From assembly GCA_963682025.1 (NCBI GenBank), contig OY821517.1, forward strand, positions 109,444,794 to 109,508,793: a stretch of 64,000 nt of DNA, given 5' to 3'. This stretch comes from Cordilura impudica (lineage: Eukaryota > Arthropoda > Insecta > Diptera > Scathophagidae). Within the stretch, counting starts at the first letter, position 1; each line of letters opens with the position of its first letter. The translations under genes were made by a program, and so were the position numbers. This document shows, piece by piece, positions 33,807 to 46,181 of this stretch. Below the pieces are notes generated by a model that did not search any database, was not told where the DNA came from, and saw only the letters and a program-made list of their open reading frames with translations.

Positions 33807-33810
33807 TTAA

Positions 33811-35113
33811 AGTAAAAACATTTGATCTTGAGCCTGAATAATTTCAAACTCAATAATTTTTTTTTTATTTATTGTAGCTGATGAGGTATGTAAGTTTTGT
33901 ACATTTTTAAGTACCAAGTCTTTTCTCCAGCTTTTTTATCGCCTTTATTTGCTGGGTCAATGCACAGTGGGTTCGATGGTAGTCAAAGAGGCGATTAATT
34001 CAGGGAAGCCGTAGTTTACAAATATTTTGGTTTTATTGATGACTAATCATAAACACATGAAGACACAGCATTTTAGAAAAAACAAATGGAAAAAAAAATT
34101 TTTAACCTGTTAGACGCTTTTTTGTTTTTCGGCAAAAAAGTTCTTAATTCACTTTTTTAACTGTAACTTTGGAATGAAAAGCGATAAATGTGTAAATCAT
34201 ATTGGAGATTAGAGCCTTCTTAATGCCCTACTAAAAAACTTAAATAATAAATATATAATGTATATTAATATTAGTGTAAAATTAATTTAAATTTAAAATT
34301 TTGTTTTTCACTAAATTCCATAAATGTTCAAAAATTATCTCAAAAAAGTCACCAAAGAATGGTTTAAAAAAAATTTTTTTTTTTAAATTTTAGGTGAAAG
34401 TTGGTAAATTAATTTTTTTTCTGCTCATATTTCTTGCTCATGTTAGATATAAATGGGTCGCAACTTAGTAGAATCGTGTTGTAAATATCAGCAAATAATA
34501 TCACTCTAATACAAAACAAAGCCAAAAAACAAGGAGTAGAGACGGGCGCGTGACACATTTTTTTCTTAAATGAAGCGTCATCGCAGAGATAATAAAATAT
34601 AAATACATTTGTGTTTGTTCACTGTTAAAAATTTTCAGAAGAAAGAAAAAAAACAGACGTTTTCCAACTCCAGAATCATAATATATAAAATAAAGTATCC
34701 CGGAAGATGATTAGCGAAGAGAATAAGAATAAAGAGAAATATTGAAAAAACACATCAAAAATTTATTTTAATGAGTTTTTGTTTGTTTTTAAATACACAC
34801 ATGACCTAAAGACAGACAAAATAATCACACAATTTTCATTTTGTTTAAATTTATATAAAACAAAACTAACATGACAGAAAATACATGGTCACATTATATG
34901 GTGGCTATAACTTTTGCTTACCAATATTTTAGTACGTGAGCAAAAATTCGTGAGCGTACGTAAATACTTTGTGATCGTGAGTGAAATGCATTTTGATCAC
35001 TTGAATTTCGCTAAATGTATTAAAAATTTTTTACATACTATTAATTGTGAGTGATAAAATTTTGTGTACGTGAATTAAAGTGATCGATCAAAATCACTCA
35101 CGCACTCATCTCT
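33811..35113. other. A+T-rich stretch with short CGTGAG-type motifs
   Basis: No gene. 34930-35110 has scattered GTGAGTGA / CACTCACG motifs in both orientations, which look like subterminal motifs of an unidentified DNA transposon. Confidence 0.4.
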
Positions 35114-35369
35114 TTAACCCTTCTGCATCCCTTGGATATGTGCCCTTCCTATGATCCTTTGGGTCAATATGACCCAATATAAAAATGTAAACAAAATTTC
35201 ATATTTAATATAAGAAATTTATTTGTTTTGTGTTTTTTTATTTAGTATAATAAAAAATATTGGAAAGTAAAATATATAATCCCTTCCTTAGCAATTATTA
35301 AAAAAGAAAAATATATATAAAATAAAATTAAATTTGAAATTCAGCGTTTTTTTGAAAAATAAAATAATA

Positions 35370-38300
35370 ATTAACCTTCAGAAGGCAACGGGAAACCACT
35401 GATGTAACACTTCCCTAGAAAACTACATGCAAGACACAAATAATCAACGGCCCTCAGTCTCCGGCAACACGAGGGTGCTAAGAATCCCCGGAGGTAAAAC
35501 AAAACAAACCATAAACATAGCTACGTGGAATGTACGCAGCTTATATGAACCAGGTAAATTGATAAACACTATCAGAGAAATGAAAAGATTGAAGATAGAT
35601 ATTCTTGGTATAAGTGAAACATGGTTACCAAACTCAGGTATACGTCGATTGGACGATACCAATGTATACTACTCTGGTAATGATACAACACTACAAAGAA
35701 GAGGTGTAGGTGTTATAATTGAACAAACCGTTCAAAAAAGTGTAACTGATTTTATTCCAATATGCGATAGGGTAATGCTAATTAAATTTGATGCAAAACC
35801 CCTAAAACTAAATATTATTCAAGTATATGCTCCCACTGCGGATAGTTCAGAAAATGAAATAGAACAGTTCTATGATGAGATAACTGAGGTTTTGAAATTG
35901 ACTAAATCACATGACATTAATATAATCATGGGTGATTTTAACGCCAAAGTTGGCAAATCAAAAACAAAAGATGTCACAGGTGAATTTGGATTAGGTGATC
36001 GAAATGAAAGAGGTGATCGATTAATACAATTCTGTCAAGAAAAGAATTTTAAAGTAACTAATACTTTATTTTCGTTGCATCCAAGAAGACTATATACCTG
36101 GACATCACCATTACACAGCACCGAAAATATTGTACGTAACCAAATAGATTACATACTAATAAATGGACGTTTTGCTTCATCAATACTCAAAGCAACAACA
36201 TATCCTGGAGCAGACGTACCGTCAGACCACAATTTGTTGTTTGCCAAACTAAAACTAAAGCTTTCTACTACAAAAAAGCCAAAACAACAATCTCAGCTCG
36301 ATCTTGAAAAATTTAAAAACGTACAATTTAAAAATACTTTTATTTGTAAGATAAACCAAGAAATTGAAAATATAACAATCACAGATGTAGATCCAATAGA
36401 TCTATGGGACGAAACAACGACTATGTTAAATAACATAGCAAACACAAATATTGGTTTTAAACGTAAAAACCATAACCAGAAATGGATTACAGATGAAATT
36501 GTGATATTGATGGATGAAAGAAGAAAACACAAAAATAATAATGACTATGAATATAATCGTTTACAAAATCTTATCAGAAGAAAAATACGTGAAGCTAAAA
36601 ATAACTGGATGGAACAACAATGTTTAGAAATTGAAAATTTGCAAGCAAAACACGACGATTTCAATCTTCATAAAAAGATAAAAGATGTATGTAATATAAG
36701 AAAAAATATTCATGCAAATATATTGGTAAACGAGCTTAATGAAACAGTTTCAGAACCCTCTGATAAAAAAGAAATATGGATACAATATGTAAGAGACCTT
36801 TTTTCAGATGATTCTAGATCTGTTAACAACGACCAATTGCAAATTCCGGCATTGGAAGGTCCAGTAATTACAAAAGAAGAAATAGTTAAGGCAGTAGATC
36901 AATCCAAAAATAATAAATCAGTAGGGTGCGATGAAGTACCAACAGAAGTACTTAAACTCCTTGATGAAAAAGGTATTAAAATACTTGAAAAAGTTTTTAA
37001 TCATGTATATGATACAGGCATCTTTCCAAACAAATAGCTAAAGTCTACATTTATAGCACTGCCAAAAAAGAGTAATGCGAAAAGATGTAAGGATTTTAGA
37101 CTAATAAGTCTTATGTGTCATTCACTTAAAATATTCTTAAAAATAATACATCAACGTATATACAAAAAATGCGAATTGTATATGGGTAGAACACAGTTTG
37201 GTTTTAAAGAATCGATGGGAACTCGCGAAGCTCTGTTTAGCATACAAGTGTTAATACAGAATTGCAAGGATGTACAAAAGGACGTATTTATTTGCTTTAT
37301 AGATTACGAAAAAGCTTTTGACAGAGTTCAACATGATAAGTTAATAGAAATACTAAGATTAATCAATATAGACAGTAAAGGTATTAACTGTATAAAATCT
37401 TTGTATTGGAATCAAAATGCGGAAGTCCGTGTTGGAGACCTAGTGACTGTAAGCATTCCCATAAACAGAGGAGTTCGTCAGGGATGCATTCTATCCCCAT
37501 TGCTTTTTAACATTTATTCAGAATGCATATTTGAAGAAACTCTTAATCATATGGACATTGGAATAAAAGTAAATGGTCAACATATAAACAATATTCGTTA
37601 CGCAGATGATACAACACTGTTGGCAGATAACATGAATGATCTGCAGCGTCTATTAAGCGCCGTTAATACAAAAAGCAACCAATTCGGACTTAATATGAAT
37701 ATTGAAAAAACCAAATATATGATAATCAGCAGAAATAAAAATCCGTATGCTGGCTGCAATATACATATTAACAACGAACCTATTGAACGAGTTTCAAAGT
37801 TTAAATACCTTGGCTGTTGGTTACAAGAAACTTGGGAATGTGACAAAGAAATTAATGTTCGTATAGAAATGGCTAGAAGCACATTTTGCAAATTTAAGAA
37901 ATTATTAACCAGCCGTGATATTAATATAAATCTCCGAATTAGATTTATGAAATGTTATGTGTGGTCAGTACTATTGTATGGAGTCGAAGCATGGACACTT
38001 AAAGTTGTTAACATGAATAAATTAGAAGCATTTGAAATGTGGTGCTATCGTAGATTATTAAAAATTCCATGGACTGACCGAGTAACGAACACAGAAGTAT
38101 TAAACAGACTACAAAAAGAACGAGAGATTCTAAAAACTATAAAGCGTCGAAAAACTTCCTATCTCGGCCACATCAAAAGAGGTGATAAATACGAGCTGCT
38201 GCAACTGATTGTACAAGGCAGAATTGAAGGAAGAAGAGGCATTGGGCGGAAGCAAATGTCATGGTTAAGAAATATAAGAAACTGGACTGGCTTAAGAACC

Positions 38301-38515
38301 ATAGGTGAATTAGTTCACACAGCGAGGAACAGAGATGAATTTATACAAATAGTCAATAATATTGTATAAATTAAGTTAATTTTAATTATACATTGTGTAT
38401 ATATACCTAACTTTAAGCTATTTTCAAATTTAATATTTTACTTATTTTTAAACGTAACTTGCATGTAATCGCTTATATTAATAATTGGATATGCAATAAA
38501 AGAAGAAGATCTATT
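35370..38515 (+). mobile_element. RTE-type non-LTR retrotransposon, nearly intact
   Basis: A short 5' leader (CTTCAGAAGGCAACGGGAAA, about 35378) precedes one long ORF coding for endonuclease and RT. The ORF is followed by a ~140-bp 3' UTR ending near AATAAAAGAAGAAG (about 38493-38507). No separate gag ORF. Length and order fit RTE elements (endonuclease plus RT in one ORF, short UTRs). It lies inside piggyBac 3 in the opposite orientation. Confidence 0.85.
35427..38369 (+). pseudogene. RTE endonuclease-reverse transcriptase ORF with one in-frame stop
   Basis: An apurinic-type endonuclease comes first: INIATWNVRSLYEPGK near residue 31, MGDFNAKVG (Asp170, Asn172) and SDHNLL (Asp267, His268). 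The RT follows with motif A FIDYEKAFDRVQH (Asp626), RGVRQGCILSPLLFNIY and YADD at 725-728. The C-terminus has WSVLLYGVEAWTL and YLGHIKRG, usual for RTE/BovB-like proteins. TAG at 37035-37037 (codon 537) is the only interruption; the frame is otherwise open for 981 codons. The position fits a TGG (Trp) to TAG change. The protein would nick DNA and prime cDNA on it. Confidence 0.9.
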
Positions 38516-38574
38516 TAAAGCTAATGTTTAAAAATTTAAGGATTTGTGTGACAATTTATGCACAATGTGACCAT

Positions 38575-39500
38575 GTGCTCTTTGCAAATAAATTTTCTAC
38601 AAGAACCTCAATTAGTGGAATACTAACTTGAATTCCTCCCATGTTGACAAAGAAAACACCGCTATCAATTATTTGGTAAATTATTGGATAATGGTGTATA
38701 TACTCTTATACTCTTTGTTTAGAACATTGCGAGGCACCTGTGAGATTATTTTTTGCTGGAATATTTTTAATAAGATTTTTTGCTGATGGTCCATGTGGGA
38801 AAACCTTTCTTCGCAAAATATGCTAATTTATTAGCTGATACGCAAGTTCTACTGGATACAGCCTGCATCTGAAGTTTTTATTGAAATTTCAGACAGGATT
38901 CATTTCAGTATCATATTTGAAAATAATGCAACAGGAATCGCCCAGTCACTTCCACATTCCAGGCATATTTAGTTGTGGAATCGCAAAGTGCCCAAATTTT
39001 TAAGCCATATCTGGCGGGCTTTGATGGAATATATTGCCTAAAACTGCACCGACCTCGAATTGTTCATCTACAGTAACATTTTTATGTGGATTGTAAAAAA
39101 TTTTGAGCTGATTACTCCAAAACGTTTTTATCGGTGCAGTTTGTCACGAAGTCTTCTTTCTTCTCTATCTTCAGAGTTGTCAAGCCGTAGGTACTTTGAT
39201 ATGCTCGCAAATCGCTTAAGACTCATTGTTGCTCGGAAAATAGGTCTTCCATTTTTCCATTCCACAAGCTAGTGAGATTTTCTCTATGAGATTTATAAAC
39301 TCCTGCCATTATTTGTAATCCAAGATATGCATCAAGCTCTATCGTATCAATTATTTCCATATAATTCTACACCTTTTTGATTTGTCATTTGAATCACAAT
39401 ATTTTTTATCTTTGGTTATATGAACAAATCGAACGATGACTTTATACCTGTAACAATAGATGTTGCTCTTTTGGTACGTCCAGGCTTATTCAATAAAATT
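38575..39500 (-). pseudogene. piggyBac transposase remnant of element 3
   Basis: On the minus strand: KYLRLDNSEDREERRLRDKL (about 39150-39210), YNPHKNVTVDEQFEVGAV with the TVDEQ box (about 39050-39100), and then, in changing frames, a KIWALCDSTTKYAWNVEV-like stretch (about 38930-39010). Near 38590 GVFFVNMGGIQVSIPLIE is readable, but its place in the protein is unsure. Frames shift repeatedly and stops are common. The RTE insertion separates the coding part from the right-hand (3') end at 35118. Confidence 0.78.
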
Positions 39501-39528
39501 TGGTTTTTTGGTAACCTGGCTGATTGAT

Positions 39529-39537
39529 ATATATATA

Positions 39538-39571
<34 letters not shown>
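39529..39571. repeat. (TA)n microsatellite
   Basis: About 20 TA units, with one interruption (ATGATA), in the 5' part of piggyBac 3. Confidence 0.9.
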
Positions 39572-39572
<1 letters not shown>

Positions 39573-40048
39573 AAAAATTAAACTGAACTCATATCATCAT
39601 AAAACAAATTTTCAGATATACGTTTGCGGGATTATCCAAATCCCACCCACAGTCTGAGAATAATGAAATTTTGAATGAAAAAATATTCACTGAAAGCGAT
39701 TTTATTGATTATTTGGCTTAAAAAATGATAGATCGATGATTCTGAATGAAGATGAACTCAATTCAATTATTTTCAATAAGAAAAAAATGGTAAAGTGAAA
39801 TTAAACTTGCAATATCGCTTGTTGGGTCATATTGACATAAAGGATATTAAATGTGTGTAAATCGTGTTTTGAAATTTGGAGGGGGGAGGAAAAATAAAAA
39901 TTTTATTATTTTCTTTTAAAAGCATAATTTTCGTCACTGTAATGGATAAATTAAAGTTTCACGTTCATATCTTATAATTAAAGGGAAAAATTTTGCGTTT
40001 GAAAACCAAAATTGGGTCAAATTGACCCAAGGAGTGCAGAAGGGTTAA

Positions 40049-40557
40049 AAAAAATACTAAATGCATCAACATAAACAATAACAAAAATATCAAAAGTATA
40101 GAAAACTACAATATCTAAAAACAAACAACACACTTACTGGACTTGACAACCAGACTTTTTACACAAAAACGACAACAAAAAAGGCTTTGCATTGTTTCAG
40201 GGTTTAATTTTTTTAATTAAAGCTGAAATCCTATACTTTTATAAAATCCACAAGTCGCAATCCAACTATAACTAACTTAATAAGTGGGGTCCATAAAGTG
40301 TTGAAAATATCCCAATTTTGCACCTATTTTAAAAAAATTACTAAAAATAGTTACACATAATTTTTATAAACAAAACAAAATTTTTTTATATCTCTAAATA
40401 CCTGAGTAGAAGGTTCCATTATAAAAGTTTTACTTTTTTTTATAGATTTAAAAGAAAAATAAGCACTTGAATCGTAAAAATTTCAATTTTTCTACTTTTT
40501 GCAAATAGATCATTTGTTGATTTTGACAGCTCACCACGGGGTAAGTACACAACATAG
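40049..40557. other. A+T-rich non-coding stretch
   Basis: Nothing recognised right of piggyBac 3. Confidence 0.4.
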
Positions 40558-40914
40558 ATGGCTGAAATTTCAGATGTTGACGTAGAATTTTATCTAGTTT
40601 CACCATATATAAAAATTTCGGACAAAAATTTAATCCTAAAATTTCAATTAATCACCAGTTTGGGACCATTTGAATCCATTGTGCAATGCAGGAAAGAGCT
40701 CGGAAAGTTGAAAAAATTACCGGATTTGAATAGTAGTGAGCCTTGCTTTAAAGTTATTCTAGATGAAGACAATTGTGTTTGCCAGATGTTTACTTAATTA
40801 CTTATGTTTAATTATGGAAATTTCTATAGAAATAACCCAAATAATATAAAGAAGATTAAGGATACATTTGAATTATTGGAAGCAGTATCAAATTCTATTT
40901 TATCATCGAGTTAA
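40558..40914 (+). pseudogene. Unrecognised ORF with one internal stop, possible host-gene copy
   Basis: An ATG-started frame of 79 codons (MAEISDVDVEFYLVSPYIKI at the start) stops at TAA 40795-40797. It stays open in the same frame for 38 more codons, ending DTFELLEAVSNSILSSS and TAA. Composition is protein-like: charged N-terminus, LDEDNCVCQMF, amphipathic C-terminus. I do not recognise the family. It could be a degraded retrocopy, an exon, or chance. No poly(A) tail is evident. Confidence 0.35.
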
Positions 40915-41083
40915 TTTTTGAACAAAAACCATTAAATGATTTTATTTTAATTGGCTTTTAATATATTAATTTAAATATTCAAAGAGAGAATTAATTCAAA
41001 AAATATAAGAAATTCATGCAAGAAGTTAGCATCAGTCTATACTGACTCGAGAATATATATTTAAAATTTGACGTTGTTAAATT

Positions 41084-41425
41084 ATGGGTAAACATAAGAA
41101 GTCCACTCCCTCTGAAAAGGAGATCATTTGGAATTGCTTCCAAAATGTTGGTCAAAATATTATCATTATCGCAGCGAAAGGCTGTCAACGCTATTTATTA
41201 TCAACATTATCAAAAATGGAAGACCTTTGAGAATTTGCTAAAAAAAAAATAAACAAAGTAAAGCGACAGAAGCGGAAGATAGCCATGATGAGTAAAATTG
41301 ACCCATTCCTCGCATCAACTCAGATTAGTTCATGCATGGAGTCTGAACATGGCTTTAAAACATCGTCAAAGACCGCAAGAAGGCGTCTGATTGAAAATAA
41401 TCTTCATGGCAGTATAGCAAAAAAG
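41084..41425 (+). pseudogene. Tc1-like transposase N-terminus, interrupted
   Basis: MGKHKKSTPSEKEII starts at 41084. In a shifted frame IDPFLASTQISSCMESEHG and KTARRRLIENNLHGSIAKKK follow (about 41290-41425), typical of the helix-turn-helix DNA-binding domain of Tc1-like transposases. The frame changes and stops of the first half show decay. The E repeat is inserted right after AKKK. Confidence 0.75.
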
Positions 41426-42182
41426 AAAACAATTAAGAAAATTATAGTCGGTCTAGATCGACTATACGATACCCTCTACCATGGTTTAGAGGCCCTATAT
41501 ATTCGTTCCAACTAATACGATATAGAAAATAAGCATACACCAAATTTGAGTGGCATTATTAATTTTTTTGGGGACTAGGTCGAAAAATGGACCGATCCTG
41601 ACCAAATTTGACAAAGTTACTTATATTTAGAAAAAATATATATAAACCAAATTTGAGAAAAATCTGAGCAATAATTTTGTTCTTTGATAGATTTAAGTGA
41701 AGATCGGGTAGCAGTTTTATATGGGGCCCATGACTATGGATTGTCCTTTACGTATTATTTTTTGGCTATTCATTAACGGATATAATTAACACAAACAAAC
41801 CCAATTTGAGTGAGATCTGTGTGATAATTTGGACCTTATGACAATTTATATCGATTTCATAGGGGTCATTTGTATTGGTACTAGGTCTGAACATAGACTG
41901 AATTTCATCGATTTAAGCAGCGTTCGTCATATGGATGATAAAAGCTTATATGCGAAATATCATCAATATACATTCATATTTGCGATCTGTAGTTTGATTA
42001 AAAATTTACATGGACACACAGACGGACGGACGGACGGACACATATCGCTAAATCGACTCAGAAACCGATTCTGATTTGATCGGTATAATAAAAGATGGGT
42101 CTAGGTCAAATATTTTTGGTAGTTACAAACAGCAGCACAAAGTCATTATACCCAAACCACATAGTGGTATAAGATATAAAAA
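41426..42182 (-). mobile_element. Family E repeat, copy 3
   Basis: Starts AAAACAATTAAGAAAATT and ends GTGGTATAAGATATAAAA, the two ends of E on the minus strand. GGACGG-type microsatellite at about 42019-42038. The palindrome is slightly mutated (GTCGGTCTAGATCGAC). It splits a Tc1-like transposase gene. Confidence 0.85.
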
Positions 42183-42330
42183 AACAAATGTAGCAAAGAA
42201 AAATATTCATCAGTGGTTGCGGTTTGCAAAAATCCACCTCTGTAAGGATCGAAATTTTTGGATATTAATAGTGTGGAGTGATGAAGTGACGGCAGACCCT
42301 ACGTGCGATGACCAGCCAACATATGTTTGA
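42183..42330 (+). pseudogene. Tc1-like transposase, continuation after E
   Basis: VAKKNIHQWLRFAKIHLCKD followed by RNFWILIVWSDE, which holds the first catalytic Asp (WSDE) of the Tc1 DDE domain. It continues the protein left off at 41425. The remaining catalytic domain is not found downstream. Confidence 0.72.
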
Positions 42331-42359
42331 GTACAGAGTATACCAAACAAACCGTAAAT

Positions 42360-45002
42360 GTATATTAGAGTGGTCCTTTAAAGGTTAAAATACGATTTTC
42401 GGATTTGGGGGTCCAGTTTATATCCTTTCTATATAAAACTAATAAATGTTAAGTTTAGAGACAATCGTTCGTTATGTAGTTAAATTTTTTCAATACGTTG
42501 TTATATGAATCGATTACAGTATTAAATTATCTATTCAGAAGGCTATATTACTTAAAAATGTAATAAGAACTCGCCAATAAATAGCTAATGCTCCAGACCA
42601 CTTTTGTGCCAAAAAAAACACTATGTTATGCAATTTGATGCCACTTTTTTCAACTTTTAGAAATTGAACAAAGCCATAATTTCTTTGTGTCTATACCTAT
42701 AAGATTTCATATATGAAGTATTGTTTTATTACCACGTTGTTAACCTGTTGCACAATGAGACCAAAAATAAGTAATTTTTCGATAAAATTTTGAAAACTCC
42801 TTTTTCAATGTTAAAAAATTTTCTTAAACAAAAAAAAAAAAAAATGGATCTGACATATTAGGGTTTTGTTAAGTGCATGATTGAAATTAACTGTGCGAAT
42901 TTTTAGGCAAATCCCTCTGCTATGATTTTTTTTACAAGGATTTATTTTTTTTGTAGATTTCGAGATAAATAAGATTTTTGTCAAATATTCTGCAAATATA
43001 AACTTTCTAAATACTTTGTATCAAAAATTAATCAGTTTTCGACTTTAAAATGATTTATTTCAATGTTGTAAGTATGGATTAGGGAAAAAAATGCTTTGAC
43101 GTTATTAACCCATTTGGACTTGGCGCCACTAAGTCCCAATTTAGTTTAGGACGATTTATTAAAAACTTCAAATATTTTACAAATACTATTTTTTGTGGTT
43201 GAAAAACTGATTATTATTAATTCAAAAAACTTGTGTGATATTCGCACATTTAAGATAACTTAGTATTTTATGAAAAATTTATTATAAATTTAAAATAAAA
43301 ATATAGATTAAGTGAAATATTTTGCTACAACTGCTCATTTTCAAAAAAAATTTATCATTTTGGACTCATCTTCGAACCATTATGTTAAAAGTAATAAAAA
43401 TTAAAAAAAAATAAAATAAAATGTCCGGACTGTAAACACGAAAAGTTGGTTTAGATGTATCTATCAAAAAAATTAATAATAAATAAACAAAATAATAATA
43501 ATAAATAAATTTTAAAAATAACCAACTAGCACCAGACATTTCCTGAAACCCTTAAATTTTTGTTTGAAAATATAAAATATTTTATATCGATTTTATTCTA
43601 CTGTAAATCTTCTTTCAATTTCATTTCTAAGTACCACAAATGTCTTAAAGCTTGTTAATCTTGGAAATTATTTCCCTACTACAAATCTACTACTACTACT
43701 ACTACTACTACAACAAATACTACTACTAGTACTACTAAGCAATACTATCATAGAAAAAGATCATTTGTTATATATTTTAAAAGGATTAAAGTTTTTTTTT
43801 CTTTTGCTAGTGAAAGTGTGTTTGAATGGAATTTGAAAAGATGTAAACGTAATTTAATAAAATACGACCTGTCAAATTGATAAGCTACAAACAAAACTCA
43901 TGCAGACACACTACAACAACAGCAGCAACAACACAAACTACAAAAATATATTGCACAAAGACACTTGTATTCATTAATCAATTTAAAAATGTTCGCCTCC
44001 TTTCTTGCACCTGATTGTAATTTTAACTGCAAAATAGCCCCGCAAACAAAAATTTGGTTACTCGCAATATTTCCACTATTTCAAAAGGAAGACTTTCTAA
44101 GATTTGATTTTTAGAAACTTCCAAAGAATTAAAATGTAGTTATTACGAATAATTTAAACAGTTAAAAATATGAGATATAAATGGAGATTAACAAATTAAC
44201 ATATGAAGTTACAAATTCATGTCGGATAATAAAAAATAAATAAAAAAACAAATATGACTAAACACATATAAATAAAATTACTGAGCCCAATTCTAAACAA
44301 AAATTTCGTATGAAATATCCCACTTCTCCCTTTTCCCCTATTATGAATAAAAAAATGCGACGGCGAAAAAGTAGTTGTTCTCAATGCACTTGAATTTGGT
44401 TTTTTCTCTTAAAAAATTTCCCTTGCACAACAGACGGTAGCTTATATAAAAATTTAAGAAATATTTTGATAAAGCAAAATTTAAATAAAAAAATTGACAT
44501 TTTATTGTTCTTGTAGGTTGAAGATCACAAATAAGGCCCAAATTCAACTTTTGTTAACTTTAATGAAAGCCAATTCAGTCATTGATTGCTTTTTCCATGG
44601 ATTCAGTCCGCAATTGACTTCTAGCAATTCTTTAGCTATTTCGTTGTTGTTATTCTACACCAATTTCTTCCACAAGTGCTCGCATTATAGCTGTGCTATT
44701 CATTTTTTTATTTAATTTTTCTTTAAAATAAATTTATTTTCGTCTGCAGACACAAAAAAATAGAAAATTATTATCGATAAGCAAAACAACTAGCTTCGAA
44801 ATTCGAAGATGCCACTTAATAATTTTTTTGTTCACGCGGAATTTATAATAGGAGAAGTTTTTTCTCGAGAAAAGTATTTTCCGTGAGATAGCAATTCCTT
44901 GAGAATATTCGTAATTGGGCTGACTATAATATAGTATTATGTTGAAAAAAAAGGAGAACTAATAAAGCATTATTCTATGATAACAATCAGTTTTATTGGT
45001 TA
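42360..45002. other. A+T-rich stretch with microsatellites
   Basis: No gene. A (CTA)n tract lies at 43688-43737 and a CAA/CAG-rich tract at about 43913-43938. Confidence 0.45.
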
Positions 45003-46181
45003 CTAGCTGAACCCGGTGTGCTTCGCTACCCCTCATCGTTATAAAAAAAAATAAAATAAACAAAAAATATACATTAACAAAATATTATTTATTTAATTTA
45101 GAATTAATTATTGCAATGCTTTAGGATATACAATATTTTTAGTTTGTCCTTCTGAAGCATAAACATATAAGTCGGTGGGTTTCCCCACACGTGAGCATGC
45201 AAAATAAAGCTGTCCATGCGAGAAACATGGATTTACTAAATTTAAGCCGCAAACTTGAAGGGATTGACCTTGAGCTTTGTTAACAGTAATCGCAAACGCT
45301 AATCGAACAGGAAACTGTAATCGTTTGAAGTCGAATGGTAAATCAGTTGGGATCATTGGAACGCGTGGCAAAAGTACATCTGTTCCTTTATATTTTCCTA
45401 TTATAATGGTCGCTTCTATTAAATTATTTAGTATTTTTTTTACTGCAAGTCGAGTGCCATTGCAAAGCCGTGGTGAATCGATATTGCGCAGTAAATATCA
45501 TCGCCGTAGGTTAAAAAATGGCCGAGATATCACGATTTTAAATTTTGGGTTATATGGGCGGGACCACGCCCCTTTTTCCACTAACAACTTTATATAGTTA
45601 AGGACTTATTATTTCGCAAAAATATCCTTTTGTGAAAATTTCATGACGATCCTTCCAGTAGTTTAGAAGATATTACGATTTTTTATTTTTCTAAAATAGG
45701 GCGTGCTCCTGCCCACCTTTCTTCTGGTATGTATTTATATTCATGCCAATAGCATATGTACCAATTATGACCGCTGTAGGTCGAAAAATTCCCGAGATAT
45801 GACGATTTCAAATTTTGGGTTATATGGGCGTGGCACCACCCCTTTGTCCGCTCAAAAACTAATATAGCCTATTCTTCCTTCCAGAGTCACAGCAACACGT
45901 TGTAAAAATTTCAGGAAGATCGGTTCAGCAGTTTGGCCTCCTATAAAGCACAAACAAACACACATTCATTTTTATATATGTACATATATTGATTGGTGGT
46001 ACAATATGAAAATTGGATTTTGCCACGCCCCTCCACCCGCAGACCGAAAATCAAAAATCAGACTTCATAGTGACACCCGCCTGGATATTCTGAAGATTCC
46101 CTGAAAATTTCGTCAAAATCGGCCCAGCCGTTTTGGAGTCCATACTTTACATGCATACACACATCGTGTTTTATATAAATA
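45003..46181 (-). mobile_element. Helitron fragment(s) with helicase remnant
   Basis: On the minus strand the 3' end is GGGTTCAGCTAG at 45003, followed by T. A helicase C-terminus lies at 45108-45371. Upstream are two ~275-bp degenerate repeats (CGAGATATCACGATTTTAAA near 45511; CGAGATATGACGATTTCAAA near 45793). A 5'-like end with CACAAACAAACACACATTC is near 45950-45985. 45989-46181 may be a second fragment, with GTATTTATATAAAACACG as its start. Confidence 0.75.
45108..45371 (-). pseudogene. Helitron helicase C-terminus, about 87 codons
   Basis: RLAFAITVNKAQGQSLQVCG, NPCFSHGQLYFACSRVGKP and LYVYASEGQTKNIVYPKALQ. This is the last helicase motif region (TVNKAQGQ, YxACSR) of Helitron Rep/Hel proteins. 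It is open through this stretch, so fairly recent, but everything upstream (Rep domain, Walker A/B) is missing. Confidence 0.88.

Larger units (their letters stand above)
35118..40044 (-). mobile_element. piggyBac-like element 3, carrying an RTE insertion
   Basis: TTAA flanks at 35114-35117 and 40045-40048. The ends are inverted: CCCTTCTGCATCCCTTGG at the left, and GGAGTGCAGAAGGG at the right. Both ends have a palindrome: TTGGGTCAATATGACCCAA (35159-35177) and TTGGGTCAAATTGACCCAA (40012-40030). A minus-strand transposase pseudogene lies at 38575-39500. Removing the RTE (about 35370-38515) leaves about 1.8 kb. Confidence 0.9.
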
